Shown here: positions 24,974 through 38,312 of the stretch, piece by piece
How positions within the stretch are numbered: the stretch's first letter is position 1
Layout: each line of letters starts with the position of its first letter
DNA from: Prostheceraeus crozeri
Taxonomy: Eukaryota; Platyhelminthes; Polycladida; Euryleptidae
DNA: 64,000 bases
Direction of reading: 5' to 3'
NCBI GenBank assembly: GCA_907163375.1
Contig: CAJQUW010011506.1
Location: 186,001 to 250,000, forward strand
Translations under genes and position numbers: made by a program
Notes under the pieces: model-generated
What the model saw: only the letters and a program-made list of their open reading frames with translations
Told to the model about the DNA's origin: nothing
Databases searched by the model: none

Positions 24974-26259
24974 GTAGTTCAATTTTGTTATTACAAGCTA
25001 TTAGTACAATTTCTTAAAATATAGGATAAGATTAATTGGTACTTTTTATATAATGCTAATATAAACTGCAATATGTAGGCCCTACCCGCAGAAATAAATG
25101 CTCAGATTCGTAATAGCCATAGGGTGTTGGCCTATAAATCATTCTATGAAAGTCTCATTTTCAGCCTCGTGCTTCAGCAGAGATTTTTGCAAAATCTCGT
25201 GCTGTCGGCCGGACTAGACTTACAGCCTTCACATTAAGTGTGGTCATTACATGAAGTCATGGCGGAACATGAAAACATAAAATTGTGTAGGCTACTTAAT
25301 TACTCAAATTGCACAAAGGAGCTTAAATATCTCATTATGTTACATTCGTGTATTAAGTAATTCTCCCACGATCACTTGGTAGGCTAAGCGTTCAGGCAAA
25401 ATGGTCATCAAAATAAGAACTTTCGTAATGACAACCTAAATACTGCACCTATTCTTCTTGTGCATGATAAAATGCAGGGAAACAGCAATCATGATAATTT
25501 GCATCCCTTTCTAGACATCACTCAGTAACATCACAAGAGTTTAAATCGGATGATGGTCTGGATATGTGGAAGCGCGACCTTGCAAGAAAAGTGTCTTAAG
25601 CTTGAAATATTGAAATTTGATTAACTAAATTAATTGAAATATTGGTGCACATTAGAGTTTAATTTGTTCGGTTTACAATCATGATGAACGTTGATGACAT
25701 TGATGGCTTGGAAAAGTTTCCCAGACACACGCGCAGCGCAAAATCTTCTCCCTAAGAACGATTCATTATCACCACCTCGTTCTACACAAAACAAGTCATG
25801 TAAAACAATGTCTAAGAGATATTACATAATTTTATTGGCGGAATAACTTATTGATAATATAGAAATTTCTATTGCGGGATCGAGGCATAACTTCATTTTA
25901 AAAAGCAAGCATAGGCCTACATTTGTATGCTTTGAATTATGAATACCGGTAGGCCTACGTGTACGCATGCATTTACCTCACTATTTTCACAAAAATTGCA
26001 TTTAGTTGATGGCTATGTACGAGCTTATACAATTGCACTCATGTGCCTTAACTCTGAAGAGGGGAACCTCGAGCGAAGTTTGAAATATTATAATCAATTG
26101 TTGAAGCAATTTGCAACTGTATTCAAATGATTTCAAGTTTAAAAGAAAGCGCAAACCCGGCTGAGTTCCCTCTCTGAATGGTGACATGCGGCGAGTATCA
26201 ATCTTATACATTCATCCTTTTTCAAAATTCCACCAATTAGTCTATAAATCTGTAGTTAA
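24974..26259. other. Mostly featureless; one repeat-end motif at 25193-25216
   Basis: The only notable piece is CTCGTGCTGTCGGCCGGAC near 25195, which closely matches CTCGTGCTGCCGGTCGGAC near 38406 and more loosely the outer end of the large palindrome at 46837. A small hairpin (GAGATTTTTGCAAAATCTC) sits just before it. No gene is recognised. Confidence 0.4.
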
Positions 26260-26440
26260 TTTTTGTTATTATTGTTCAATCTGACTCCAAAGGAAAAGCA
26301 CAAGTCACCACAATGTAATTCTTCTTTATTTATGTTAACATCAAGTTCGCATCACGTCCGACATCTTCAGACAATCGAGATTAGGTGGTTGGTTATTTAA
26401 CTAAGGCGCGCGCAGCATGGCCGCCGACGTTCTAGACAAA
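26260..26440 (-). mobile_element. Penelope-like terminal-repeat fragment
   Basis: The minus strand shows CTGAAGATGTCGGACGTGAT near 26374-26347, then GCGAAC and an AATAAAGAAGAATTACAT stretch followed by GTGGTGACTTGTGCTTTTCC. This style (a CTGAAGA/CTGATGA box, a short stem, a GAA box, then an AATAAA-containing tail) is seen at PLE terminal repeats. No coding part is attached. It is a moderate call based on pattern only. Confidence 0.35.
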
Positions 26441-26464
26441 CTCAGATAATAAAACGTTTTAAAC

Positions 26465-26510
26465 AAGAATACATGGGCACGCTGAGGAAGAATACATGGG
26501 CACGCTGAGG
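26465..26510. repeat. Two tandem copies of a 23-bp unit
   Basis: The unit AAGAATACATGGGCACGCTG plus AGG occurs at 26465-26487 and again, without differences, at 26488-26510. Confidence 0.85.
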
Positions 26511-28394
26511 AAGATAACTATGACATGAATAGTTTAACGATGAGGTGATGATAATTTAACTACTATTACAATTATACACATAAAAGATGATACTTAATAA
26601 CAGAAAGAAGTAGCTAACACAAAAGTAGCACTATTATCAAGAGATAGAGATAAAAAGTTTGTTAGATTCACAGTAATACACTTTTCGTAAAATGCAGTTA
26701 AAGTTGAATATCCTACAAATCGTAGCCACTGCCATAACTCGAAATTCCAAAAATATTGATATTGATAAACACGAGCCAGTTCACCTTTAGGCTAATGCTT
26801 TCCAAAACCTTAGAATATGAAGAAACTTGCCTACTGAACTTAATCTGGCCTGCGGCTAAATGCTTATCGACCATGAAAGTGATTCACTTATTTGAGTACC
26901 CATATGTTCAACTCCTTCTGAAATGTTAGGGATAAAATGGGCTGACGGAAGTTGTTCACTTCGTTTTCGTCATTTAGTGTGAGCTTTTAGTCATAGGCTA
27001 ATAAAGGTAATGTTCTGCAATGTGTTGCAAGGTATCAATTCTGCAAAGTGCTCAAATTCCGTCAACCCTCTACATTATCTCATTCACATATTTAATCCAA
27101 CTTAACATATAAATCATCCAATAAATACAAAATGCATTACTAAATTAAGTTCTTGTAATTGCAGTTAAACGCGCGAACGTGCATGGTGAGGCATCCATGC
27201 ATTCATCAAATTAGCAATATGCACGAAGGGATTTCATCCAACAGCCGAAACCTACTTGGAGGAAAGTATCGTCTGCTATCTCATCCATAATCTATAATCG
27301 ATCATTTTAACCAGTGCACATATTCTAGCCTACACACATTATAGGGCATCCGAAGCAGAATGACCACATGGAGCGTTTGATCAGAGCATGAATGGTACAC
27401 GCGGAGAAAATGAAGTACTTCATATTTGCTTTTGATCTATTTCTTATATTTTTGTTGCAATAAATCAAGTCTTTGATGTTCTACGAGTAGTTCAAGCATT
27501 TTCTTTGATTATGCGATGTCTTTTGCTTCAAATCCTAAAATTTTTGCTTATTGCCCCATTAATTTCGTTTAAGTGTTGGGTGAAGTGAATTGTCCGGCAT
27601 CACGTCATATTTGTAGATCTAACAACTGATTTGCAGAGAGTACTTTCAAAGGTAGCGGGACATAACAGAACGATCTGTACTGTAATCGCTTGTTGACAGG
27701 CGGTCAGTTGCTTGTTTAGAAAAATATCAAAAGTTCACAAGGAGGCCTGAATTAAATCAACCAATATTTGATAGCAATAAATGATAACTCATCATACCGG
27801 AACCCTTTCGTAGATCCTTATACAAAAAGGTGTCGTAGATCAAAAGTGAAAATATATATTCTATTTAATATTGACAAACATCGTAAAAATTTTCAAAAAG
27901 GAAATGTATAAATACAGTTTGGAATGAAAGTGTAAATCAACACAATGAGATATTTGACATAAATCCAAAATGTTTCAGATTTCTGAGCCTTTTCATCTTT
28001 TATAACATCTCCTTTGAGCTGAGTTTGTTCCTTGTTAGTGTTTCATCTTCCATTTGGTCTAGTTTCAAATAATTCCATTTTGAATTCGATCTGGCGATGT
28101 AGGTAGGTTCCATCCAAATAACCATTCACAATTTGTATTTTGTCGTAATGATAACAGTCAGCTATCATTTTTCTCGAATGACGAATATATATCTATGACA
28201 CTTCATCTCATATTTCACCACGTGCCATCCAACATATTGAGAAGCATATCAAAAATCCAGAAATCATCAGCGATCCCTGATAGCATTTCTGCAAAGCAAA
28301 GATTCATTAGTACTTACTCAATATCATAATGTCAATTAGATATTTGATATTTAAAACTTAGGCAAATTGTTTATCTTCAATCGTAATATCGGAG
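26511..28394. other. No feature seen
   Basis: AT-rich DNA with no recognisable gene or repeat structure. Confidence 0.5.
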
Positions 28395-28571
28395 AGCACC
28401 ACCCAAAACATTTTCGAAAACTACAATCATCGCGAGGCACCTCTTATCTAATTAGTCAGACATCTTCAGGCGCAATCATCTGCTCCATAGTGCGCCTGAA
28501 GATGTTTTATTGATCAGACGAAAGGTGCCTCGCGATAATTGCAGTTTTCGAAATTTTTTTTGGGTGGTGCT
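28395..28571. repeat. Imperfect palindrome, about 80-bp arms
   Basis: The arms at 28395-28474 and 28491-28571 pair with some mismatches around a 16-bp loop. Conserved blocks are the outer AGCACCACCC, TCGCGAGGCACCT, and the inner CATCTTCAGGCGCA. The right arm reads CCTGAAGATG..CAGACGAAAGG, resembling a decayed hammerhead-type order of boxes. Likely a MITE or a structured retroelement end. Confidence 0.65.
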
Positions 28572-29399
28572 GTCTGAAATTAAGAATAGATACTGTCCAT
28601 CTTGAACGAACAAATTTTTTAATCATTTGTACTAAACACCCTCACCCCGTTGAGGGAAGGGGGCAAAGATCTCCCCGTCCCCTTGGAGACCTAGCAGAAG
28701 GAGACCTTTCCCACAAAAGGTCTATGCACAATTCAGACAATTTCGAATATGTTATTGTTAGATCATTGCAGGCCTATAGGCCTATCATTGTTATGAGGTT
28801 AAATCATCAATATGTTTCATTTTAAATCAAAAATGTTCAAATTTTGCGGATGTATTAACTGTACTTTTGAAACGTCATTTATTTGAACTTTCAGTGGAAC
28901 AATTTCAAAAATATTTTAAAAGCTTATCGAAAATACGTTAAAAATAAACTACTGAGAAACGCTGGGGCGAAAAAACGCTTCCTCCCCCCTCCGATGGGAC
29001 GAAGGTTATTTAATGGATAATTAATATGATAAAACACATGTGTATTTTTTCCGAAAGTAGTGGGCTGGGCGGTAGGCCTACAATGTTTTCCATTTATACT
29101 TGTGGAGATGGGAAAGTCAATAAATAGATATTATTAGGAAATTTCGTGACGCAAATCACATGATGTTGAGAGGCTTAAGTGAATACACACATTCAGTTGG
29201 GTTCTAAGGCTGCGCACGAATCACGAGGAACGAAGGCTTTCCTCGCCATGTTAATGCGAGCGTGCGATGTGCGACCATACTCGAATTCTAGAATTGGAAT
29301 TTCTTTAACGTGTTATATGTAAATGTAGGCTACATTACATAAAATACAAATATAATGAGCGCTATATGCACTGAATGGGTGCATTTTAAATCTTCATCT
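28572..29399. other. No gene seen
   Basis: AT-rich with a C-rich patch at 28630-28715. No protein similarity is recognised. Confidence 0.5.
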
Positions 29400-30950
29400 A
29401 AAGATAGTGAATTTTAAATTGTCATCTAAGGAAACGTACGTAGCAGAAATATATGGTTTACCTAAACTCAACAAAAATATTGTTCCATTACGTCCAGTTG
29501 CCTCTCTGATTGACACTCCAACGCATTTCCTAGCAAAGTAGCTTCATCAAAAACTTTTATCTCAACCATATTAATTTTCAGTGAACAATTCAAACCAGTA
29601 TTTAAAGCAATTGAATTCAATGGCACTTGAAGAAAACGAGCTAATGGCTAGCTTTGCTTTGGTATATCTCTCTATCCATCTATTCCACTAGATCTTGCAA
29701 AATCTTGTGTTTCTGAAAAACTATACCGGAAGAAGTTACACCTTCACATATCTCTCTTTGCTAGGATACTTTTTTCTCATTCAAAGAAGAATATTTTGAG
29801 CAGATCAAAGGAACTCCTATGGGGTCACCAATTTCTGGATTTCTTTCAGAATTAGTCATGCAAAAACTTAAATCGTCTGAATTTTGCACTTTACAACCAA
29901 AATTTTGGATTCGATATGTTGATGACGAATTTGCAATCATTAAGAAAAATTCCATTCAACAAATGCTGAACACACTCAACTCCTTTCATCCATATCTCAA
30001 GTTCACACATGAAATTGAAAACTCCAATAACATTGCATTCCTAGACGTTTTAATAACGTGCTCAATCGACGGATCTTTGAATATTTCTGTATCTAGAAAG
30101 AGAGCTTACGATGGATGCATTCTTCGATTTGATAGCAATCACCCAACTGTTCACAAAAAGAATTCAGTTAGAACTTTATTTCAAAGAGTCATATCACACT
30201 GCAACACAGAACAATCTAAAAAGGATGAAATTCAGTATTTATATCAACATTTTAAGGATAATTGTCATCCGAAATCTTTTGTTTCAAGACTTTGGGAAGA
30301 ACTGAAATCAAAACAACAAACTGTCAATCAAAGTAGTGCGACACACTTCTCATAAAGACACATTTTTTACACTGCCTTATGTACGAGGAATTTCGAGAAC
30401 AGCCGCCCGAAAATTTCGTCAACACAACATCAACATCGCTCATCAACCAACAAACACAAGTCGGTCAGTATTTGGTTAACCAAAACGTAAGAAATCAGAC
30501 TCAGATAAACGCAACGCAATATTTAAATGTAGAATGCCATGTCAAAATTGCAATTCAGAACACATTGGATAAACAGGCAAACAACTTAAGGCTCGCAATA
30601 TCCAAGAGACAGGTCATAATTTCAATTGGGAACAAACCAAAAGTTTGAATACATCTCAACATCGCCATGGATGACTGTCTATGGAAGCATGGTGTTCTAA
30701 TAATAATTCCATCAATTGCCATATTCATCTTGAATATATATATCATTGTATGTTCATCTTCGTCAACAGCTAGTGTAATAAGGAGAGCTAAATTTTTGTT
30801 TTCTTTTATCAGCACATAAGGTACACGGGACTATATTAGCATAGTTTCATCATTTTCATGTAAATTTCATAATAATGTTTTGTAATACTTCTGTCACCCT
30901 ATCTTGCCTGATGACGTGTTGTAGTTGCAATAACAAAACTATGTGAATAA
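29400..30950 (+). mobile_element. Penelope-like retroelement, 5'-truncated (RT plus GIY-YIG region)
   Basis: This is the most complete retroelement copy in the window. Recognisable pieces in order on the plus strand are: a YGLPKLNKNIVPLRPVAS region of the RT fingers near 29455; TPMGSPISGF at about 29813; RYVDDEFAI, the catalytic RT motif, at about 29909; IAFLDVLI at about 30034; SNHPTVHKKNSVRTLF at about 30140; and further down short peptides of GIY-YIG-endonuclease style with an HHGW-like end near 30665. A hammerhead-like motif follows at 30907-30939, as expected of a PLE terminal repeat. The RT order and IAFLDV motif separate it from LTR and LINE RTs. The longest open stretch is 29819-30355 (178 codons). 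The copy is broken in several places and lacks its 5' part. Confidence 0.8.
30907..30939 (+). ncRNA. Hammerhead-like motif at Penelope-like 3' end
   Basis: The CTGATGA box is exact (30908-30914). A stem-loop region GTGTTGTAGTTGCAATAAC follows, then AAAAC where GAAAC is expected. This layout is decayed but recognisable, and sits where the PLE terminal repeat should be. Confidence 0.4.
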
Positions 30951-33030
30951 AAAATAATTTATCTTGATTGAGCTATTTTCACAAGTAACATGTGTATCAT
31001 GTACATCATCAACATATTAATTCCGTGACAGGTGGACCTAAATTAGTGGGCCAGCTTGTGAAATGAAAAGTCTGTGTTGGTTAAATTTTGTTTCTGAGTA
31101 TTTGGTTTCAGATTTAGTAATGGACGCTTCAAATTGATAATTACGACAACTAAGATTTTATTCTTAATTCTCACGAGATTGAAGCAAATTCTTATTTTGA
31201 GATCCATATAGTATTTAAAGTTTTGTCATCCATCCAAAAATGGCAAGACTTTCGCTCTTTTGGTTCATTGAATTATTGTACGAGTATTTCACATTTTTTG
31301 TCATTAGTTACCTACTGTTGCAGGGTTCAAGAAAACAGGGCATGATTGAAAAATGCTTTTTCCTAATTTTCAAATAATGAAATTCGAATTAAAATTTACT
31401 TATGCAAACTAATGTATTAAGCCTATGTACCATAACATTCCGTTCGATCATGGATAAGACATGCACACGAGTCATGGATCTTCGGCGCCGTGTACTGATC
31501 CGAACCACATTGCAAAATTCTATGTTATGAATGGAAATATCCTGTAGATGTTTCTCAAGTAGTAAATCATATATCATTTTGCCTCAAATGGCATTACACT
31601 AACATATTTAATAGCCTTGCGTTACGGCAGCATTAGTTAATACATGTATGGTCTTAATTAATAATCATGTTGTGTACAACAGCTTGTCAAAATATGACCG
31701 CTGTTAAACTCTACTCAAATTGTAACCCACTAATAACTATGCTGCTTGGAGAATCGGTTTTTGCATCATTCCCTACATCAATAGTGCCACGGTCGTAATG
31801 AGAAGTATGTGTTGTACTACAGTCAACGTGCTCTACAAGTCCACATCAAACTACTCCATTAACCCTATCAAGACCGGAGGGGAGCACTGTGCCCCCTCTA
31901 TCAACTTCTTTTTAAGTCTCCTAAATTACGTACGATAAAAGTTCAATTTTGTGTGACTTTTAGTTTGCATGTATGTTGAACTTTCAATAAAAATATGGAC
32001 AAAATTGCCTTTCTGTGAGGTCAGTTTTAAAGGTCATTTTAAAAAGTACTTTTTTTAGTAAATTGATGATTATATTTAGAGCAGCATTGATTATTGATAT
32101 AATGTTTCTGCATCATATATCACCAGATGATATACAATATACATGTGTATTTCGATGAAAAATGTATCATCTTGTCATCTCAGAAAGGCAAGGTAAAAAA
32201 TAGGCCTATTACTATGCGACATCGTTCATATCATAGTATTCCATCTTCTCAGATTTAGGAAGCACCATACTTTATACTTAGTGATTTATAGCTAAACCCG
32301 TGGTAATTGCTAATAACCTAGAAATAATGTAGTACTACTTGTACTACTATAAAACGCAAAAATAAGAATTTTTATTTATAACCCACGTTATTATCCTATC
32401 TGTAGGAGCACAGCTCCTCTTCGCATTACTTTCTACCTCTTTGATTGTTTACATTGCTTGCTCATTCTGAAGTGATGTCTATAAAATCCGCCTTGATCGA
32501 AGTGGTGTTAACTAAGCTTAGGCTGCTTGAGAAACACCCAGTTTATAGATATCATAATCCGGGCCTTTTTTAATCCTAATATTGTTTACAATCTCCCGCT
32601 AATGGATTGCTGCACTAATTTATCTGCGCAAATATTCTAAAATTTTTTGAGAACGATTATTTCACATCAAAACATGATAGCTACTATTTAGAAAATCGCA
32701 AATTATCCAAATGAAATATTGCGCAACTCATCAAGTAGACACGCGTTGGGAATGTAGTTCAGAGAATAAAAAATCAGTTGGTGCATAGCCTACCTGTCGA
32801 ACGTTTGAAATATTCTCAATCTTTACTTGCATCTCATCTCCTATTACCCGTAATCTCTCTGCTATTTTTTCCTCCCAACAGCTGAAAAGCAAAGACAAAT
32901 GTTGGCAATGATTTTTTTTGTTTTAAGTCAAGTCACACGAACCTGCAAACTCGCCTGCCAGGCGAAGAACACGAGCAACTGTCTCGATAACTGCTTGAAG
33001 GCATTGTTCCAGTATAATATCTGCAAATTT
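30951..33030. other. No gene seen; G+C-rich palindrome near 31875
   Basis: AT-rich stretch. At 31858-31895 TTAACCCTATCAAGACCGG runs into a G/C-rich palindrome (GGGGAGCACTGTGCCCCC), in the style of a TTAA-targeting element end, but no matching right end was found. A second small palindrome AGGAGCACAGCTCCTC lies at 32404-32419. Confidence 0.4.
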
Positions 33031-33275
33031 TAAGAAGTTTTACCGAATGATAACTTTAAATAAGAAAAGTGTGGCGAACTTTTCACCACAGCATGTGTCG
33101 TTGTGGCTTCGACCTCCTCTCAAACTCACTACGTTGTGGATGCAGGCAGAACATGTACTGTACATTGGGAGGACATCGAATTCCATGATCGCCAGATCCA
33201 GAGACAATGTTCCTAAGTGGTTAACTGATTACACACACAGGGCCTTTATAATAATAAGCATTTATTGGTAGACAA
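33031..33275 (+). mobile_element. Penelope-like GIY-YIG fragment
   Basis: A plus-strand peptide (33160-33225) reads VLYIGRTSNSMIARSRDNVP followed by KWL, like the YIGRT...R...HVPKWL block of PLE GIY-YIG endonuclease domains. The flanking peptide is poorly conserved. A short, old remnant. Confidence 0.5.
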
Positions 33276-33686
33276 ACAGCCACGGCTGATCATAATACAT
33301 ATAAAGGGATAAAAGAGCATATAAAAAGGTATTAATCACCTTTGTAAGACCAAGGGGAACCAAAAAGGCGTGTGCTACTAGTTGTGACGCCGTTAATTTT
33401 TATTGTTAAATGATTAGCTGTCACTGATCATTGCATGATCAATGTCCGGACAACCTTTATTTAAATACCTTTAATCAATGTAGGCCTACCTTTAAATTGC
33501 ATTTGCAGGCTTATTTGTATAGGTCTTCCCGATTAAATCTAACACCTAGTCAAACTAAATATTACAATTGCTCATATGAACATATGTAGTCAGAACATAT
33601 GTAGATTCGATGGGACGCATTGATTGCAAGCCTTATTGTAATCATATCAAATACAACCTGTCAGATAAAGTGTTGATTCTTATTCT

Positions 33687-33820
33687 TAAAATATAAGAAT
33701 ATTTTTACTATTATCCGCAAATATTTTCATTCTAAATCTATCCAATTCATCGATAAAATATAAGAATATTTTTACTATTATCCGCAAATATTTTCATTCT
33801 AAATCTATCCAATTCATCGT
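33687..33820. repeat. Perfect tandem duplication of 67 bp
   Basis: The units at 33687-33753 and 33754-33820 are identical except possibly at the last base. The unit starts TAAAATATAAGAATATTTTT and ends CCAATTCATCG. The lack of divergence indicates a recent duplication or an assembly artefact. Confidence 0.9.
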
Positions 33821-35889
33821 TAGAGCTTTCTGCTTAATGAATGAAGAAGGCTAATGAAGGATATTGTACTAATGAAGCAGGTGTTGCACACATTTCAACA
33901 ATAAACATTTTAATTAAAGTGCATGTATTTTATAATTTGCAGAAAGGAATTTAAACAGTCACTGATAGTGCCATGTTAAGTCATGTCATCGTACAAAATA
34001 TATTGATTTGGACTGTGAATCTTAATAAGAGTGAGCAACTTGACGAATATATATACATTGAATTTTCTTGTTCGAAACAACATAATTTGGATCACGGACG
34101 AATAGAAAAGCAAATTAATAATACCATCTAAATATCCTTCAGTTCCGGTCACTTCAGGAAAGATTGAGTTTTAATGCGCCACACCGTACGTTTCACAAAG
34201 AATTCCTGGATTATCCGTGCATCATAATGAGACATAGGCCCTACACATTCATTTTCCAATTATGGACTTCGACGTTATCAGGGGGATGATGTCCGACATT
34301 TTAGTACACAGGACTATGGCTATCCATGTCCATCGTTGCTCGTAAAGATGGGTGGCAGAACCCCATGCTTGATAACCGATCATGTCACTCAGTCAAGGTT
34401 TCGTAGTTCTAAAATTTTGAAGCATCTATGAAATTGACAGGACTTCGACTGCGGGCTTCGATGCGACTCTGACTCAACTGATTTATATTGGATTTGATAG
34501 GTCTTCTGATTTTAGTGAGGTTCCCATGAGGTTTTAATATAATGTGTAATTTTATGCTCATATCAATCTCAATTTCAGTTAAGTTAGCTATCCGCACTCT
34601 CACTTTAATGCAATAATTTCCGTCATTTACTTATTAACTGTAAACATATATAATTCAATTATTGTTCTAGCTCCTTTTACAGATTTTAAAATTCTTTGTA
34701 TCGATATTGCTGCAAACAGTAGTGTGCATGTACACATAGCTTAATTAAAACGTCGCGCAAGCCTTCATGCACAAGCTAATCAAAGAGATGAATTGTTGCT
34801 TTTGATTTGTTGCTACATGTTCTGTACATACCTTGATTTTGCCGTAAACGCTGTAATCAGGGAATTTGTTGCCTTTACATGTATCTTGATTCGAGGGTGC
34901 TTTAATCAAGGTAGTTCCCTCATATTAAGAGAAGTTCTACACACAGCACACAAGTCGTGCCTACATTGTCAGAGACAATGCATACTTTCAGCCACGCAAT
35001 GTGATAGCACGACATCTAGTCGAACATTATAATTACGAGTATGCCCGATGAAACAATGTTGCCATACCATATAGGCCTAGTAATCAAAACGTTACTCTCC
35101 GAGGAACGGCAATTTTCTCGATCTGCTAGAATGTGTGTCCACAGTGCTTTCCGCTAAATGGCATCAAAGAGAAAGCACCCAAAGTTTATGTCGAAAGCTG
35201 CTAGAAATTAAACATACACACAAAAACTTCCAGTTTACACTACAGGACTTCGGTTTCTGGCTCCTTCTAACTTCGAATAGAGACTATTATATTTCAACCT
35301 GAAATGCCCATGACCATAGCTTTTGGTATGTTTACATTTGATTTTGATTTTAAAAAAAATATTGAATTACTTGACCATGATGCACAGTAATACAATTTGA
35401 ACTATATAAAATGTTGGTAATTGCAAACTTCTTTTTCGATAGCCAAACTGGAGCATTCTGTTCAATTATTTGACTTTCAAGGTCATACTTCCAACATCTT
35501 TTATTTTCAGATTTTATGCTAAGGAATTATTGCCCTAATAATCACAAGATATGCAGACAGATGAGTATATGAGAAATTCTTGTCTGTTCCGAAACGACTC
35601 GCACAATGAGCCAAAGTCTATATTATTGGTGATTGATACCAAATCGTGTGTTCGGATTTAACCATGTGTTCCATTTACGTCATAGAACCTGTCATGCAAT
35701 TTACGAAAATAAATGATGGTAACGTGGCAAGTGGTCCATTGGAACTTTTGTCAGCAAAATCAGCTCAAAGCCATGATTTTTAACATGTGTCTGTGTATGC
35801 TGCAGCATCACCCCGTGCACGATAAATTGAGATATTTGGCTTAGAAAGCATTCTAAAGATATCTCAATAAAAATATGCCTCCCTCATGT
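33821..35889. other. No feature seen
   Basis: AT-rich DNA with short chance reading frames only. Confidence 0.5.
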
Positions 35890-36145
35890 GGTGAATCTGG
35901 AGGACCTTATGCTGTGGTGGCTTGCCAAAATGGCAGCTTCGATCATTTAGCAGTAAAAATTAAAGTGAAGATAATTTAAAAAATAAACTCCTTCTGTAAA
36001 CAAAAAGATGGACTGGCAATCGCTTCAGTAGTTGCAAGTTCAAGTTTGCCAGAACATCTTCTTATGATAGAAAAGGCGGTGATTGTTGACATCACATCAT
36101 TAGCTGCCATTGGCTAGCTACCATAGCAGGTCCGCCAGATTCACC
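35890..36145. mobile_element. MITE-like inverted-repeat element, 256 bp
   Basis: The left arm begins GGTGAATCTGGAGGACCT at 35890. The right arm is its imperfect complement, ending at 36145 (complement GGTGAATCTGGCGGACCT). Both arms continue through GTGGT/GTAGCT and GCCAAxATGGCAGCT for about 45-50 bp. The right side is followed by TTAA. No coding capacity. Family not recognised. Confidence 0.6.
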
Positions 36146-38312
36146 TTAATAAAAATGATTTTATCGTTCATGTGAAAAAGTATCACCTTCGGATTTTCGA
36201 ATGTTAATACATGAAAAGTAGGCCATCCATTTTTGCACAAGGGTCAATTCATGTGGTTTCAACCTATGCATGTAAGTCGAAAATTACTGTGGATTACTGA
36301 GATTACATGTTTTTCAATGTCATTAATATTCATCAGCTTTTCTCCCATACGTTTAAGTAGAGGGTCCGTGAAATATTTCTGATCAATTGCAAAACAAAAT
36401 GCATGCCCTTGATGACAAATTTCTGAAAAATTTAAAGAGATTTCAAACTTTACAGCTCTGATCCCTCGACAAAACAGATAATCATTCTCTAACTGCTGTA
36501 AAACAAAATTGCTATTCGACGCACAATGTATCTTCCTTTCTATCATGTCAATAGAAAATACAAACATATCTCATTTTCCTAAATTTATCTACGTATATAA
36601 TGAAAATGCACAGTTTCTAGGTGTACAAGACTCGTGTAAGCACTACGTGTGTACGATTAGGTAAGAATTGCTGTTGCCTATGTCCTGCATGGAGAAATAC
36701 GAGTAAATAGCTATCTCACCTTCTGTCAGTCTGCAACTTCTTCGAACGTCGGCAACGAGCGCTTTTGAGAAGATTATCCGCACAGTCACTTAAAATCTCC
36801 CGGTTTGTCTTTAATTGTCCGATGAGTAAATGACGCAATTGGTTCGCGTCTCAAATTCCGAAGTCAGAGAAATTCACAGCCTCCAATAGATTGAGAGACT
36901 CCCCTCAGTTTTGGCATAGCAACACCGCAACATCATCAAACTTGCTTCACTTGTTCTTTTATTTAGGTGATAGAATACTATCAGAGCTTCGTTCAGTGCT
37001 AATGTAATTGAATAAGAGCTTTTATGATAGCCTGCAATTACTGCTCAAGATTTAACTGGCTATCACAGATGACTGGGTTCGCGAAGGTTCAAGATATTTC
37101 CCAAGCAGACATTTTGGTAAATATACTGCGATATATTGAATGGAATAGGAACTAATTTGGTGAATTTGGGAAAATTAATTCAATGTCAAATCATTAATAT
37201 GTTATTCATTAATGTTAGTTGATGGTGATCAAATTTATATCTGGTGTTATCACCTTTTCATGTGGTACTTCACATGTCCATTTAAAGATAAAAGAATTTT
37301 GAAGACTGTTGTAGATCCCTAACCAGCTCAGTAAAGTCAGTCTTTCTTTTGTGTAAGAAAAGAAGCATAGACACACACAACTTGAAAAAATATATCATCT
37401 TCCATTTTCCGGAGCACGACATACAGACCAGTTCTACTCTTCAATTTTCATTTAAATCATGATGCTAAAAAACTTTGATGCATCATCCAGCATCCTTGAT
37501 TGAAATTCGAAGTTTAAAAACAAATTCGATATAGACAAAATGACAAAACCCCACAAAGTATAAAAAGAGAATGAAGTGTAAGGTTCGGGTATGTAATAAT
37601 GAAATTAAAGTTGCACATGTGAACATTAACAGCTAAATGATATTCCTTCATTAATTGTGCCGATCAAATAATTTGACGTCGCTCATTTCTCAAATAAATC
37701 GGTAATTTTTTGACAAAATAAGATTTTCATGCTTTTTGAAAAATTGAAGCAAACAGACATAGCCTACGTATTAAGCTTACAAATAGAACGCTTGTTTTAC
37801 AAAGGTTTTACACTCTAGTGTCCGACATCAATTCGATCCGTTCGATTTTTTGAGAATGAATTAATGATATGGTCGCAAGATCAAATAACCATGCAAAAGA
37901 TATGCGACTGGAAAAACTTGAACCAATGACAGTTGGCAATCCTCATGTAGGCCTATTGACATTCAATATCTAAAGTGCGTCAATGGTTTGTATGGAATGA
38001 TAGGCGATAAATACCATTAAAAATCATTTCTGTAAATTAGATTTTACTCATCAACTTATTATTATATTCAATGAGTTCGAGAGTCCCACCTTGAGAAAAT
38101 TTTATTTGATTCAAGTCACAAGCAACCACCTGAGCTCTCAATCAGAGGCGAACACAAAAATTTCATTCTTCCAGAGTGAGGCATCATTAATTAAAGAGGC
38201 ATTTAGGCAGACACATCGGCCAAAGTGAAATGGTTTGCCAAAACTTCAATCCGGATCCAGTTGGATTTACATATGCACCCTTTATTCTGTCTGATAAGAA
38301 CAGAAACCGGGT
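36146..38312. other. No gene recognised
   Basis: AT-rich, with a somewhat G+C-richer patch at 36730-36850. A minus-strand frame at 36259-36567 (102 codons) matches no family I know. Confidence 0.5.

Noticed and set aside
31858-31895. piggyBac-like left end (TTAACCCTATCAAG with G/C palindrome)
   Set aside because: No complementary right end followed by TTAA was found; one end alone is not enough.
36259-36567. 102-codon minus-strand frame
   Set aside because: No family resemblance and no splice context.
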